Positions 12,389 to 24,800 of a stretch of 64,000 bases of DNA are shown in pieces. Origin of the DNA: Pycnopodia helianthoides (taxonomy: Eukaryota; Echinodermata; Asteroidea; Forcipulatida; Asteriidae); contig CM063252.1 of assembly GCA_032158295.1 (NCBI GenBank), positions 10,032,744-10,096,743 of the forward strand, given 5' to 3'. Under the pieces are notes generated by a model, which had not been told where the DNA came from, did not search any database, and saw only the letters and a list, made by a program, of their open reading frames with translations. Made by a program: the position numbers and the translations under genes. How positions within the stretch are numbered: the stretch's first letter is position 1; each line of letters opens with the position of its first letter.

Positions 12389-12713
12389 ATAGACGATGTG
12401 ACCTGTGACGTCACATGTTTACAAAAGCCACAGAGTCTGGACTTCCGGCGGGCACATTTGTACACGGAAGAATACAATAAATCTTATGTTTTATGGAGAT
12501 CCCACGGTCTGATTTTCCTCAACTTTTGATATGAAGAAAGGGGGGACATCTCAAAAGCTCTACAGCTGTTGCTTTTGTAAATTTTGAATTTATGTGAAAA
12601 TTATGACACAAAATATAAATTTTCCCATTGAGCCTGTGTAGCATCTTGCCCGTCAGGAAATGCATTATAATGTACGAAGTCACCACTCTGTAATATGTAA
12701 CATGGTCTATACA
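12389..12713 (-). mobile_element. Dispersed element N, inverted copy
   Basis: Reverse complement of 10347-10674 over its whole length with moderate divergence; ends TATAGACGAT and ATGGTCTATA. Confidence 0.7.
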
Positions 12714-14030
12714 TTACTAGTACATGCACGGAGCGAAGACCTCCCAGGCAAGCTTGCCATTTCGGCTCTCAGACGCGCACGCGGTTCCATCCATACCCAC
12801 GGGGTGCGGCTAGACATCGAATAAGCATAGTTGGGGCTGGGGGATTAGCAACGATCCCCGGGAAGCTCCACCCCTAAGGGGCCGGATAATCTCCCTGCAT
12901 CAGTTGGGATTAAGCCGGGCCAGGGATTTTTAAATTAAGCATTCAACCCGATGGCCCAGCGTCTCGAATAGCAACAGGGTTGTTTTTAATTTCGAACTTG
13001 GTATCATTCGGATATACTAAACACTGATTGGCCATGCGGATGGTTTTATTTTAGAAAGTACATCCCCGTCGAAAAAAAAACCAACGGGGAAAAAACTGAC
13101 AAAAATGTAATGAATACAAAATAAAAGGCTTGCGCAGTTTTAATGACAGGAAGTTGCAAACGCGCCTATCCAGGACGCTGGGTATAACTGCCAAACGAAT
13201 AATGTTTACTTGAGTAATAATGTATGACATTATAATATATGAAACTGTTTCTGTTGGGAGTCATCTGCCAGACAACAGGGTTGACATTTCAATGTCCTCA
13301 ATTTCGGGAGCGCCGTGTAGGCCCACATGACTGTAATAGATGTGACAACTCTAACTAGATTAACACGGGGACCGATGGCTCGTCGGGAACCACGAGACTA
13401 AAACAAATGTCAAATCACAACCATGTAATGATCGCCTACTCAGTTAAAAGATACCAGTGATTGACACACAATTATTAACTTCCCCCGCCGCCATGCCTCT
13501 CGGCTTTTTTATACACTTGAAACCAGTATACCGATCACCGTCAGAATTACAAGGATGTGCTAGACAATAATTCCACACCAGTTTCTCATTTTTAGGATTG
13601 TGCGAAGTCCGAAAGAAGCAAGTGCACGAACGTGCAATTATCTGATAAACGTTAAAGGGTGTGTTTAAAATGTTCTGTTTTACCAAATTCGGTTATCATC
13701 AGTTTCTCATTTTAACATCTTGCGAAGTCCAAAGAAGCACGTGTACGAACGTGCAATCTCTAAAGGGTGTTTTTTTTTTTTTAAATAAACTTTTACCAAA
13801 TTCGGTAATCACCTCTGAGTGAAAACACAGAGAGAATGTTCATGTTTTGTCATGATTTATACGGAAAGAATGTTCATGTGTTGTCATGATTTATTGTACA
13901 CGTTCAAACCAGGCTTTATAACTATTATCAAATTGCGCCGATCAGAATAGGCGCCTGTAATTTTGAGGGTCTTCGAAATGCTGTCGTCTCGACTTCGACA
14001 GTGTTTCAGACGCGGGAATATTTCTCTGAA
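12714..14030. other. No recognised gene; GC-rich block and small duplication
   Basis: 12721-12965 is markedly GC-richer than its surroundings and I could not identify it. 13571-13690 and 13695-13805 are diverged direct repeats sharing AGTTTCTCATTTT, GCGAAGTCC, ACGAACGTGCAAT and TTTTACCAAATTCGGT. Minus-strand open frames here lack splice or homology support. Confidence 0.5.
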
Positions 14031-14038
14031 AGATTGTA

Positions 14039-14412
14039 TTAAAGGTAAAGTATACCTTTGGTTTCTGAAGCCGTTCGATTGTTTTAATCCGACATAAATG
14101 TAGATATATACAATAAAACTAGCCTGTGAAAATTTCAGTTCAAAAGGTGGTAGCGTTTTTGAGATGTCGCCGAAAATCCGGAGCGGTTATGCCCACGCAG
14201 GAAGAATAATCCGCAATTGGAATACACAGTCTGAGAAGCGTTTCTGACAGAAACGCTTCTCAGATTCATTTTTTTTCCTGATAAAAACTGATATATTTTT
14301 CCATTACCACATAACTCCGAAGTAAAATTATTCTCGAAATGCCTTGTATCGAAAGCTGCTGTACCAAGTAAGTTTTCATCGCCAATAATTTTAACATATA
14401 CCTTCCCTTTAA
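14039..14412. mobile_element. TTAA MITE, family D/E
   Basis: TTAA on both sides; start AGGTAAAGTATACC, end GTATACCTTCCCT-like; carries the family D hairpin AGAAGCGTTTCTG and the block TGTGAAAATTTCAGTTC. Confidence 0.82.
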
Positions 14413-14614
14413 ACCAGTATGAACTTTATAATCGGTGAGCTTTTAGATTTTGAAAACTAATTAATGTTTCACCCTATAGGCCTAATCTTTAGTCTTGCAC
14501 TTTTCGTCTTTACCTAAAGACACTTGACGTATTCATAACGGTGAGTGCACTTAGTTTGCAATCACAAAACCGGCACGCGTTTTTATAATTTCGTACGGAG
14601 TCTCTGAAGGGACA

Positions 14615-15004
14615 TTAAAGGAACATTACAAATTGGTAAGAAAAAACTTGTAAAGTTTACTTTTTGATCAGCGATTTACATACAACTCAACGGTCTAATG
14701 ATGATGATAGTAGAAAACATCCCTTGAAATAAATCTGTTTGAAACGCCATATTTGATGAGAAATGAACAAACTAATTTTCCGATTGGAGTTTATCGCTCA
14801 GTGAGCGTTTTATTCATTTGTTGAATCTATATGATTTCATGCAAATGTGTAATCGGTTTTTCACTATTTTCTCGTGACCCAGATGGCCGATCGATCTCAA
14901 ACTTCTACAAGTTTGTCAGTTTATGTATATGGTGGATCACATAAAGTGCTTACACTGCCAGCAACTGTTTTGTTAGCAAAAACAATTATGTAACGTTCCT
15001 TTAA
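14615..15004. mobile_element. TTAA MITE, family A
   Basis: TTAA on both sides and family A termini. 15005-15890 downstream contains A/T homopolymers and no recognised gene. Confidence 0.87.
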
Positions 15005-15894
15005 CAACATTAATATATCTTGCGTCCGAGATAATCCTCTCTTTTTGATTGCCCCTTTGGGTCTCTACGTTTTCCTTCTTTATTTTGTGCTTACTTATTT
15101 ATTTGATTTTGCTTAATGATTACTTTTTTAAACATTCGAACAGGGTTAACCATTTAACAAATTAAACGTCGAGACCACACTGGTTCTTCTCAGAGCCAAC
15201 ACTCCTACCCAAAAGAGTTTTATACAGTCATGGTTGTACCCGCAAGGAATAATAACTACGAAAGTTTTTTCTCATGATCCACACCAAGCACAGCTTTAAA
15301 CGTCACCTATATTCATGAGATATTTGATCCTCATCAACCTCATTCTCAAAAGCAGCGCGCACATCTACACATTTTGTTTTCAATTACTTTTACATATTAA
15401 TTTGGTTTTACCCTTACACCGATGTGTATTAAGCACTGTAAACTCAGTACTTTCCCGAGCTCTGTAAAAAAAAAAAAAAAAAAAAAAAATTCCATTTAAT
15501 ATACAAACAAACGAATCACGTGATCGCGCCGGAAATACTCGTTTTTCTGATGAAAAACTCGACCGTACGTCTCGATCCGTTAGTCCATGGGGGACGGGGA
15601 GCCCCAAAACAATCTTAACGATTATTTTGACATTCATTTTAACGAGTAAGCGAATTTGTCAGATTTCCCACAGGATCCTTAAATAAACAAACAAAAGACC
15701 AACAAGTAATCAAGATGCATCGGACAAAATAAATATTATTAATCTAACGAACGTTCAAACACTGCAGTATGTCTATGTACACAAAAACTTAATTAGGATT
15801 ATTCAGTGTAAGTTATTTTTACAGTAATTAAAACTACTTCAATTCAAGAATTTTCTATTAACAATATGTACATCTATAATAACAATACACTGTG

Positions 15895-16085
15895 CTCACA
15901 GGACTCAATTTCAAACAGCTGCTGAAGAACAAAATAATGCTATAAGTAAAACTTTCTGCTGAGCAAAAATGTGCAGGATACCAGTCACAGATGTACATTT
16001 GAAATGGTATTTTGACTGGCAACCAAATTCTGGTAAGCATACTATTGTTGTGCTTATAGCCAGTCCTGGGATTTCATCTGTGAGA
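15895..16085. mobile_element. MITE family G, eroded copy
   Basis: ACTCAATTTCAAACAGCTGC...GAGCAAAAATGTGCAGGATACC and CTGGTAAGCATAC are recognisable family G blocks. The right end is overlapped by a family I copy. Confidence 0.5.
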
Positions 16086-16231
16086 GAGAGAGCAAGGCCA
16101 TTTTCATTTTGCAAAAAGTAATTCCATTGGGAATTTTGTAAAGTCTATGAAACAGTTTTGAGGGGTACAAAGACCAAGACTAGGGGAAACAGAGGCCATT
16201 GCCTTAATTCTCGGCCTGCTGTAATTCCAGG
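16066..16231. repeat. Dispersed family I copy
   Basis: CAGTCCTGGGATTTCATC to ATTCCAGGCCTGC; same layout as 30605-30765. 16380-17300 beyond it shows no supported gene. Confidence 0.6.
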
Positions 16232-17300
16232 CCTGCTTATATAGCTACTTTACGTTTAATCAGCTCTGTGAAATAAGGCCCTGGTTGATGCTATCGTTAA
16301 CAATTTACAAATAATTCCAAGCTTCCTCTAGCTACTTTGTGAATTTAAGCAGCTCTAAAGAAATTGGGGCCCTATAATACTATGTTATATTATTATTATT
16401 TTTTTTTACAACTTTACGATATTTCATTTCAACTGTTGTGGATTTCAAGGAAAACTTAACTACTGGTTTCTCATCCCACTGGAGTACTAAATGGGGTACC
16501 TGTGTGAGGGTAAAAAATGTTAGTGTAAATAATCGGCAACCTATGCCGGCAATTTGCCGGTGCTGCATACTCCTAAGGAGTTGGGATGTTTTTTCAGGAA
16601 GGCTTTGTAAACTGATGAACAGGGTATATATATATTAAAGGACTTCAACCCCTCTTGTGGAGAGTGTATGATGAACTCGGCAGCTCAAGTTCCTTGGGGA
16701 ACATACTCCGAATGCCAAATGATAAACCTGTCTAGATATACGTCCCATATAATACACACCGCATTATGGGGGGAAATGAGAACAGTAAGGCAATGCACAT
16801 CAATTCTGACGTTATGTTCAACGCCTGCTTGGAGACAGTGACGGCATGCTGCGAGCAGAACAGATCGCAGCGCCATGCCCAAGATCGCAGTAATTGGAAG
16901 AAACTCGACGGATGATGCAAACACTGTAAGGCGCTTGTAGAGGCCTATAATTGGCTTTTAAAAGCGCATAATAAGTGTACATTATTATAATTTGTATAAT
17001 TGTTTCGACGAGTTCAATCATTAAAAGAGTTTGTGAACTGTGTGAACTGTTCAACGACAACAAATAATATAGACTGTGGTTAGCTGTAATGTTTAAAAAC
17101 AAATATCTTGAATACGGGGCTCAAATACAACTACACATTTAAAATGTTCACGATGGCAATCCGTTCGGTTGAATGGACCTTCACCGTGTTGTTATAAGTC
17201 TGTGTCTTGTTCACCGTCTCCAATAGCAATAAATGAATACTGATTCTCGTTACAGAGAAAAGGACCATACTAATGTACCGTATCAGTCTCGGTTTGCATA

Positions 17301-17442
17301 GGCCGTATCCGAATTGGCGGCTACAGCTACGGCTACGACTGTTGCCAAGGGTGTTGCTAAGGACGTCCCATACTTCAACGCATGGTGACGCGGAAATCTA
17401 GCCGTAGCCGTAGCTGTAGCCGCTAACTCGGACACGGCCTTA
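17301..17442. mobile_element. MITE family J (GGCCGTGTCCGAATTGGC-like termini)
   Basis: GGCCGTATCCGAATTGGCGG followed by GGCTACAGCTACGGCTACG, mirrored at the right end by GTAGCCGTAGCTGTAGCC and GGACACGGCC. Other copies at about 20117-20248 (eroded), 43165-43260 (fragment) and 56046-56174. Confidence 0.72.
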
Positions 17443-17971
17443 GATAGAATGGGAGGAAAACAAAATGGCCGCCGTACTTTGACGAAGATTGATTTAACAG
17501 TGTTTAAAATGTTATGTGTTTTTGTCTTAACTTGGTTATAAGATTAGGTAGTATGGTCATAGATTACTCCATAAATTAATGACCACAATAACTTACTTGG
17601 TGAGAAGCACTACAGCTGTTGACAGTATAAATTATTTTTAGAAAGGATTCCCTTCGAGTTTGAAGTAATATGAAGGTTTGAAAAATTGCTCACCCGAAAA
17701 CATTTGAATTTGAGATTCATGCATTTGGTTTGGTGTCCGTTCGCGAATGCTGCGGCCAGAGATGCGGTTGGCACCCGCCGTCACCTCGCTAAACACGATG
17801 AATGGATTGGAAGTTCATGTGTAAATACCATGACAGTGTTTTGCTGTTTTCTCAGCTAATAGACACTGTATTCAGCTAAAACTTTCACATGTGACTTTCA
17901 TTGTATCTGTCTTTAAAATTTCCCCTGTAAATCAGCATTATGTTGACAAAAACCTATCTATGACACCATCT

Positions 17972-18344
17972 TTAAAGGCAGTGGATACTTTTGGTAATTG
18001 CTCAATAAATACATTACCATAAAAACTTACTTGGTAAGGAGTACCTGAGATCTGCTGATAGAATAAAACAATGTGAAAAACGACTCCCTCTGAAGTAATG
18101 TCGTTTTTGAGAAAGAGGTAATTTTCTCTCTAAAATATTTGATTCTGAAAAAAGGCTTCAGGCATGAAGCCTTTCTCAGGCATTTGAAAGCACACAATTC
18201 TATTAAACAAGGGTGTTTTTTCCGTCATTATTTTCTTGCAACTTCGATGACCAACTGTTCACAGGTTTGTTATGTTATGCATATGTTGGGACACACCAAG
18301 TGAGGATAGTCTTTGACAATTACCAAAGTATATCCCACCTTTAA
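17972..18344. mobile_element. TTAA MITE, family C, sharing its right TTAA with the next element
   Basis: Left TTAA at 17972-17975, start AGGCAGTGGATAC. The right end GTATATCCCACCT runs into TTAA 18341-18344, which is also the left boundary of a family B copy. Confidence 0.87.
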
Positions 18345-18734
18345 AGGCACTGGACACTATTGGTAATTACTCAAAATAATTGTTAGCATAAAAACTTACT
18401 TGGTAACGAGCAATGGAGAGCTGTTGATAGTATAAAACATTGTGAGAAACGGCTCCCTCTGAAGTAACGCAGTTTTTGAGAAAGAAGTAATTTCTCAGTA
18501 GTAAAATATTTGAATTGATTTTGAGACCTCACGCGTGAGGTCTCGAAATCAAGCATCTGAAAGCACACAAATTTCGCGTGACAAGGGTGTTTTTTTCTCC
18601 CATTATTATCTCGCACTTTCGACGACCAATTGAGTTCAAATTTTCACAGGTTTGTTATTTTGTGCATATGTTGAGATACACCAAGTGAGAAGACTGGTCT
18701 TTGACAATTACCAAAGGTGTCCAGTGTCTTTCAG
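18341..18734. mobile_element. TTAA MITE, family B, abutting family C
   Basis: Starts at the shared TTAA with AGGCACTGGACAC. Centre has GAGACCTCACGCGTGAGGTC. Ends GTGTCCAGTGTCT then TTCA instead of TTAA. Confidence 0.85.
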
Positions 18735-20110
18735 CAACACACTGGCATAAGGTCTATGTATAAACCGCGCGCATAATATGACTTCTTTCTTGACATCATC
18801 ACTAATCAAAACGCCGTGCCCAAAGCAAAACACACCCGTACATTTTTATATTATTTCAAAAGTATTGTTTTCACAGCAATGCCGCCAAAAAAACCTCAGG
18901 GGGGGGGGCAGGGCGACAGATCTGGAATTACACATCGGTCGTCTTGAAATTAAACTAACAAGTTCTTTTCTTCTTCTTCTTCCCGAGCATCGATTCTACC
19001 CAAGCAAAATAAATAAATAAATAACAGTATTGACGACCAGTTTTTTTTTTTCTACAACCTTTGCGTGGATAACATGTGTTGTGTGGAGCGAACGTGTAAC
19101 ACAAGATGTTTGATAATATTATTGTTTGACAGTCGGAAACAACATGCGGATAAAATGTCAATTTATCTGGGGCTTTTTTTTTTGTCTTTCTCAATTCCCC
19201 TCGAAGGGGGTCGTGTATAACGCAAGTCAGGCACTCCGTACTTTATAGAAAGAGGGGCAAGGTAGTTTTCCTCTAGCACTCTCACATCTGTCCCAGTTCC
19301 TTCTATATCAAATTGCAGAGTGAAGGGATTCGGACGGACTGGAGACTTATTCATTAGATGGATCGTCCTGTGTACTTTTTTTGTAACCAGTTGTTATTAA
19401 TTTCAGCGTCAGATCTGACCCGCTTTCCGTTCCTAGACGAGGATGATCGGTGAGACAGTTCATTCACTGTGGCTGCCCGGCACCTTTGGTAATGATTGAT
19501 AGATCCACCCATCTTCTAGAGGGGCAGGCTCAGGGCTCTGGTGAGCTAGTCCTTGCTGACGACAAGGCCCGAAAACTACGATCCCAAATCTTAAGAGATA
19601 GGTCAAAATAATGACATGTCCACTCTCTGGTAGCCCATGGGGTTAGATTTCAAGGAACTTTCGGGAACGGTATCGCAAGCACTAAGTCAAATTGCTCAAA
19701 AGGGCATGAGCTTGTCATATCTGACGAAATTAACAGCCGATTTTCTTCAACTGACAGACACAGAAAGTGTCTGAAATTAGATAAAAGTCTGACATTTCTC
19801 ATTCTTGTCAGTGTCTGTGTTTAAACATTCTTGTTCCAAGATCCACATCATAACTTGTTATTTGTTTTTTCATTTATTTATTCATTTTCGTTTATTTTAT
19901 TTAAGTGTTTATTTGTACATTTATTTTATTTAGTATGCTTGTGTTCTTGTGGTGTTTTTAAATTATTATAAGATGCATTTTTTTGTAAAGCATAGTATAA
20001 ATGCTCTGTTTATTATTATTTTCATTATTATTATTGTATTATTGTGTTATTATTATTATTATTTTTTTGTATGATTGTTATAGAGCACCCATCTTGTTTT
20101 TCTTCCATTC
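18735..20110. other. No supported gene; LINE-like relic suspected, TTATT microsatellite at end
   Basis: 19400-19830 is higher-complexity sequence with short broken frames, followed by TTTGTAAAGCATAG and a TTATT-rich stretch (about 20008-20070). This order resembles the 3' end of a decayed non-LTR element, but no diagnostic protein motif was found. Confidence 0.3.
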
Positions 20111-20499
20111 AAATCAGGCCATTACCAAATTAGTGACTGTGGCTGAATCTCCAGATTAACTCGCCTTGAAGCATGGGTTGCCATAAGCAACAGCCACAGC
20201 CTTAGCAACAGCCACAGCCGCAGCTGTCCATTCGGACACGGCCTCATGTTACCGAACTATGGCTGCATGGGCAAGGCTAGTGTTTTTTAAAACCCTGTGA
20301 CGATAATCAGCATTCATTATCACTAATGCACACAGTGTACAGACATAGGATAAAACAAAAATAGGAATTGGGATCAAACAAAATGAACTTGAGTGAACGA
20401 TGGTCGTTCATCACTTCCATTTTAAAACTTGAATAAATTTTGATTAAAAACAGGTTCCATGTAATGAACCACATGGGGAAACTCACCCGGTAATTATAA

Positions 20500-20606
20500 A
20501 CCAATTTTGGGATGAACTATGAAAAAATGACCAGAGCGGGATTTGACCCTGCGGAGGTCGCAGGTTCAAATCCTGCTGCAGTTATTTTTTATTAGTTCAT
20601 CCCAAT
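20500..20606 (+). repeat. tRNA-like SINE fragment inside a short inverted repeat
   Basis: Contains a B-box-like GGTTCAAATCC (20571-20581) and is bounded by TTGGGATGAACTA and TAGTTCATCCCAA. Related to the larger element at 42650-43088. The cloverleaf does not fold well enough to call a tRNA gene. Confidence 0.5.
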
Positions 20607-21618
20607 ATAAAAAGACAGTTTTCTTGTGCAATGAGCATAAAGATGCACTTAGCATTAGTGTGTAATATTTATCATAGATCAAAAACTACCACTTTGATAT
20701 TGTTTAAGCATCCATCTCAACCAACTGTCTCTGAACAATGCCGGTAACTGTGACCTTTGCCCTTTGACCCATGGAATAGAGCTAGGCATTGATGAACACC
20801 CAAACTTTGTTCAATGAGGAGGCACGTTGGCATATAGACCATGCAAGTCTCAAGCGTATTCAAACATTTTCGGGGACCACTTCGGTCCCACGTACATTTG
20901 CTTTATCGCATGAAGGAAACAAACTCGCGCACTTTAACGGGTCCCAACGGTTGAATAAACGCAAGACTTGCAAAGTCTATTGCCTGATCTGGCTTCCAAA
21001 TTTTGAGCCCCATGCAGGTCAAAGGTCAGAACGAAGGATGAGACAATACCTTTGATAAGATTAAAAAAGAAAAAAAGAACCTAATGCTGAATACACTGTT
21101 GAGACCTTAAAGGTATTCTCAGTCAGGGGTTGTCCAAAGTTTTCAATACTTCAAAGGTCATTGAAAGGGTACTACTTTTCAAGACGGTCCAAAGCCCCCC
21201 TCCCCCACCCGTACACCCCCCCCCACCCCCCAAAGTAGAACATATCAACATTTGTTGGGTGTGTCAGTATCAATACGCATAAACATACAATTTGGCATGC
21301 AACTGCAGTTTGTCAAAAGATCCAGGCACAGCAAGACTTTGTGCTATGTTTTTCAGTTCTCAATTGCACAGCGGATTATTATGTAACCAGTAAATTGAAA
21401 TAGGAAATGAAAAGATGATGTGGTATTGCTTTTGACAATAGCAGTTGTCCACAATCTCTGAATCCAACCTGCCCCGCCCCCTTCCCACCCCACCCCCTCC
21501 CCAACAATTGGTGCGACCATGAAAATGTTGAAAACTCTGTATGACCCCCCAAGTGTAGCCCAACTCCCTAATACTGGCAAAGATTTAAAATCTCTTTACG
21601 ATGAACGAAAAAGAAACA

Positions 21619-21624
21619 TTTATT
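21619..21624 (-). terminator. CEP43: Candidate CEP43 polyadenylation signal
   Basis: AATAAA on the minus strand about 97 nt after the stop codon, within AT-rich sequence. Seen directly; use is inferred. Transcript ends would be needed to confirm it. Confidence 0.45.
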
Positions 21625-21720
21625 TTTGATCGATTTCAATTTGTTTAAAAAAAATTCTACCTGAAAAAAGGGTTACCCTGGAAGCCTCATCTGGAAAAGT
21701 CTTTTCTCGGTGAAACCGCA

Positions 21721-21804
21721 CTAGAATTCAAGTTGAGCATCTTCGGTGTAATCAAAGTGTCCGCTGAGCTGAGACACTGACCTGTCTGTCGTCAACTCAT
21801 CAAA
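21721..21804 (-). CDS. CEP43: CEP43 exon 14 (terminal exon)
   Basis: Twenty-eight codons ending in TAG: FDELTTDRSVSQLSGHFDYT, then EDAQLEF. It matches the vertebrate end LDDLT.DLTVSQLSD...YLEDV. The acceptor GTACCCGTAG follows a run of T. Phase 0 joins exon 13 without gap. Confidence 0.9.
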   Translation of the reverse strand, partial: FDELTTDRSVSQLSGHFDYTEDAQLEF

Positions 21805-24800
21805 CTACGGGTACAAAAAAAAAAAACAAGAACAAGAAAATTGTGTTAATAACCATTTATAGAGACCGATCATTTAATTATTCAGTAATAGGCATTTATC
21901 AAGGGATATGTCTGACCAGTCTTTCGTCAACTCATCAAACTACGGGGTGAAAAAACGAAAAACAAGAAAATTGTGTTCTTAAAGACACTGGACACCTTTG
22001 GTTATTGTCAAACACCAGTCTTCTCACTTGGTGTATCTCAACATATGCACAAAATAACAAACCTGTGAAAATTTGAACTCAATTGGTCGTCGAAGTTGTG
22101 AGATATAAATAATGGAAGAAAAAACACCCTTGTCACACGGAGTTGTGTGCTTTCAGATTGATTTTGAGACCTCACGCGTGAGGTCTCAAAATCAATTCAA
22201 ATATAAATGACTTCTTTCTTAAAAACTACGTTACTTCAGAGGGAGCCGTTTCTCACAATGTTTTATACTATCAACAGCTCTCCATTGCTCGTTACCAAGT
22301 AAGTTTTTATGCTAACAATTATTTTGAGTAATTACCAATAGTGTCCAGTGCCTTTAATCATTTTAGCATAAATTAACTGAGCATACATTAACCATGAGGC
22401 AAGGGATACATCTTAAACAGATGGATAATAAAATGTTGATGCATTGCTAAGTGCGTACTATTAACTAACTATTAAAACTACTGAAATAGTTTAACAACAA
22501 CAAGAAACTCATTAGTAACAAATACTCTCTAAACAGTACTCGCATGAGAGCATACATCGCGACAAACATTTACCGACTTGTCAACAGGGCCCAATTTCAT
22601 AGAGCTGCTAAGCACAACAATTTGCTTAGCATGAAATTTCTATATTGATAAAAACAGGGTTACCAGCCAAATTTCCAGTTGATTTTCAGGATAAGCAAAC
22701 AACAGCTGAATACCAGCAACAAGCAATATGCAACACATGGAAATTTGGTTGGTAACCCCTGTTTTTATCAAGGAAGAAATTTCACGCTAAGCAAATTGTT
22801 GTGCTTAGCAGCTCTATGAAATTGGGCCCAGGTCTGATGACTGCAGCAATCAGAAATACAGCTCGGCCATTTTTGTGTGATCGTCATCATATGCTCCAAA
22901 ATGGCAAATATTGACGTGTTTTTTTTTTTCACAACTCAATTTTCTTCAGTAAAAATGTCTGAAAATGGAATGCAAAAGATCTTTGCATTTTCTCTCGCTC
23001 TTTCGCGTGTCATACAGTAATCTATCATGCTTAAAGGAACATTACAGAATTGGTAAGAAAAAAACTAGTAAAATATACTTTTTGATCACAGATTTACATA
23101 AAACTTACACGGTCTAATGATGATGATGGTAGAGAACATCCCTTGAAATATTTCTGTCTGAAATGCCATTTTTGATGAGAAATGAATAAACTAATTTTCC
23201 GATTGGAGTTTACCGCTCAGTGAGCGTTTCATTCATTTGTTGAATCTATATGATTTCACGGAAACGTGTAATCGGTTTTTCACTATTTTCTCATGACTCA
23301 GATGGCCGATCGATCTCAAACTTCTACAGGTTTGTCAGTTTATTTATATGGTGGATTACATTTAAGTGATTACACTGCCAGCAACTGTTTTGTTAGCAAA
23401 AACCAATTCTGTAATGTTCCTTTAATGCAGCCTGCAGCATCAGAGTCCAGTTTTCTCCTAAAGACGATCAGAGCACACTGATGGAAACGTTGAGTTGTTT
23501 CAACCACCTGTTCTGATCACAACCACCCACCACAACTCACGTACACCGTGTTACCGCAAACCTCACTAGATTAAATTCGGTTTCGTTCTGCAACTGCAAA
23601 CGCTATGTTGATGGGAAACATTGAAAAATGGAAGTTCAAGCCATGGCCTATATTTCAACATTTTTTTTCTTCCCTTTGTTGGTGACCGCTTTACTTCTGT
23701 CAAGAAAATTTGAAGGCTCATGGAGGTTTTTTTTTTTTTTAATCCTGAAATCAGAAATCACATGACTGTTAATATCTTCAATGCTAGACTATCCTTTGGA
23801 GGCAATTCAAGAAATAGATTGAGAGTGGTGTCCAGTAGCTGTGATTGACCTCGACCGGAGAGTTGTCTAAACGTCATCAAATATTGACACAAATGTCTTT
23901 ATAATCTACGAACAAAAAAACTCTGTGGTGTGATGATTGGAACGAATAATGCTGTGAGCTACAACCCGTTCAACCGGTGCGTCATTAGACATACTAGAGA
24001 ATCGTTTGCATGAGGGAAAAACAACCGTTCACACAAGCCAACTCGGAGAACGGATGCAATGCCGAAATATATAAACAACTCTCAATATTGATGGTCAATA
24101 TTTATACTTTTTGTCAGGAAGGGACACACAGTGGTGTGTTGCTCTATTATTTATTTACTTCTCAGATATGTCATTCGGGAACGGCAGGATTTCCCTCAGT
24201 GGAGTGGAAAGGGCTGAGAAGGGAAGAAAATGGGGAATAAATCCATTTGACACTTGTACACTTACAGCTGCCGATTTCACTAGACTTTACGCAAACTGCG
24301 TTAGCCCACTTCTGCCACATTTATTGAGTAAGTCGGGCACAACTGACACAAGAAATCGTGCACAAGTGGACTTACGCAGCTGCGTAAAGTTTTCATGGAA
24401 TAGGCTGCAGGAGGCCGAGATGTAAGGGGGGGGGGGATTGGTGGTCTGCAGAATCAGGCAGAGACTGCAAGACCTGTTATCATGTCCAGAGGGGAGGGAA
24501 TAGAATGGGGGTTGGGGTCCCTCTGATGCAAAAAAAAATTGTCAAACATATTGCAAACAATCTGAAAGTCTTCACAGAAAGATGACATGCAGATAAAAAA
24601 CACTTATTTTCAGGAGTTACAATTTCAGGTGTTACAATTTCAGGTGTTACAATTAAAAGAGTGTCATTATGGTTGTTGAGGCGTTGAGGTATCAATGTAT
24701 ATTCGGTTTGCGGTAACACCATGTGTATATCTACTTTGCTGTGTAGATTTTTGTTCTTTAGAGAACTTGTCTTGCTGTTTGTTCTACTATCGCAGAGTAG

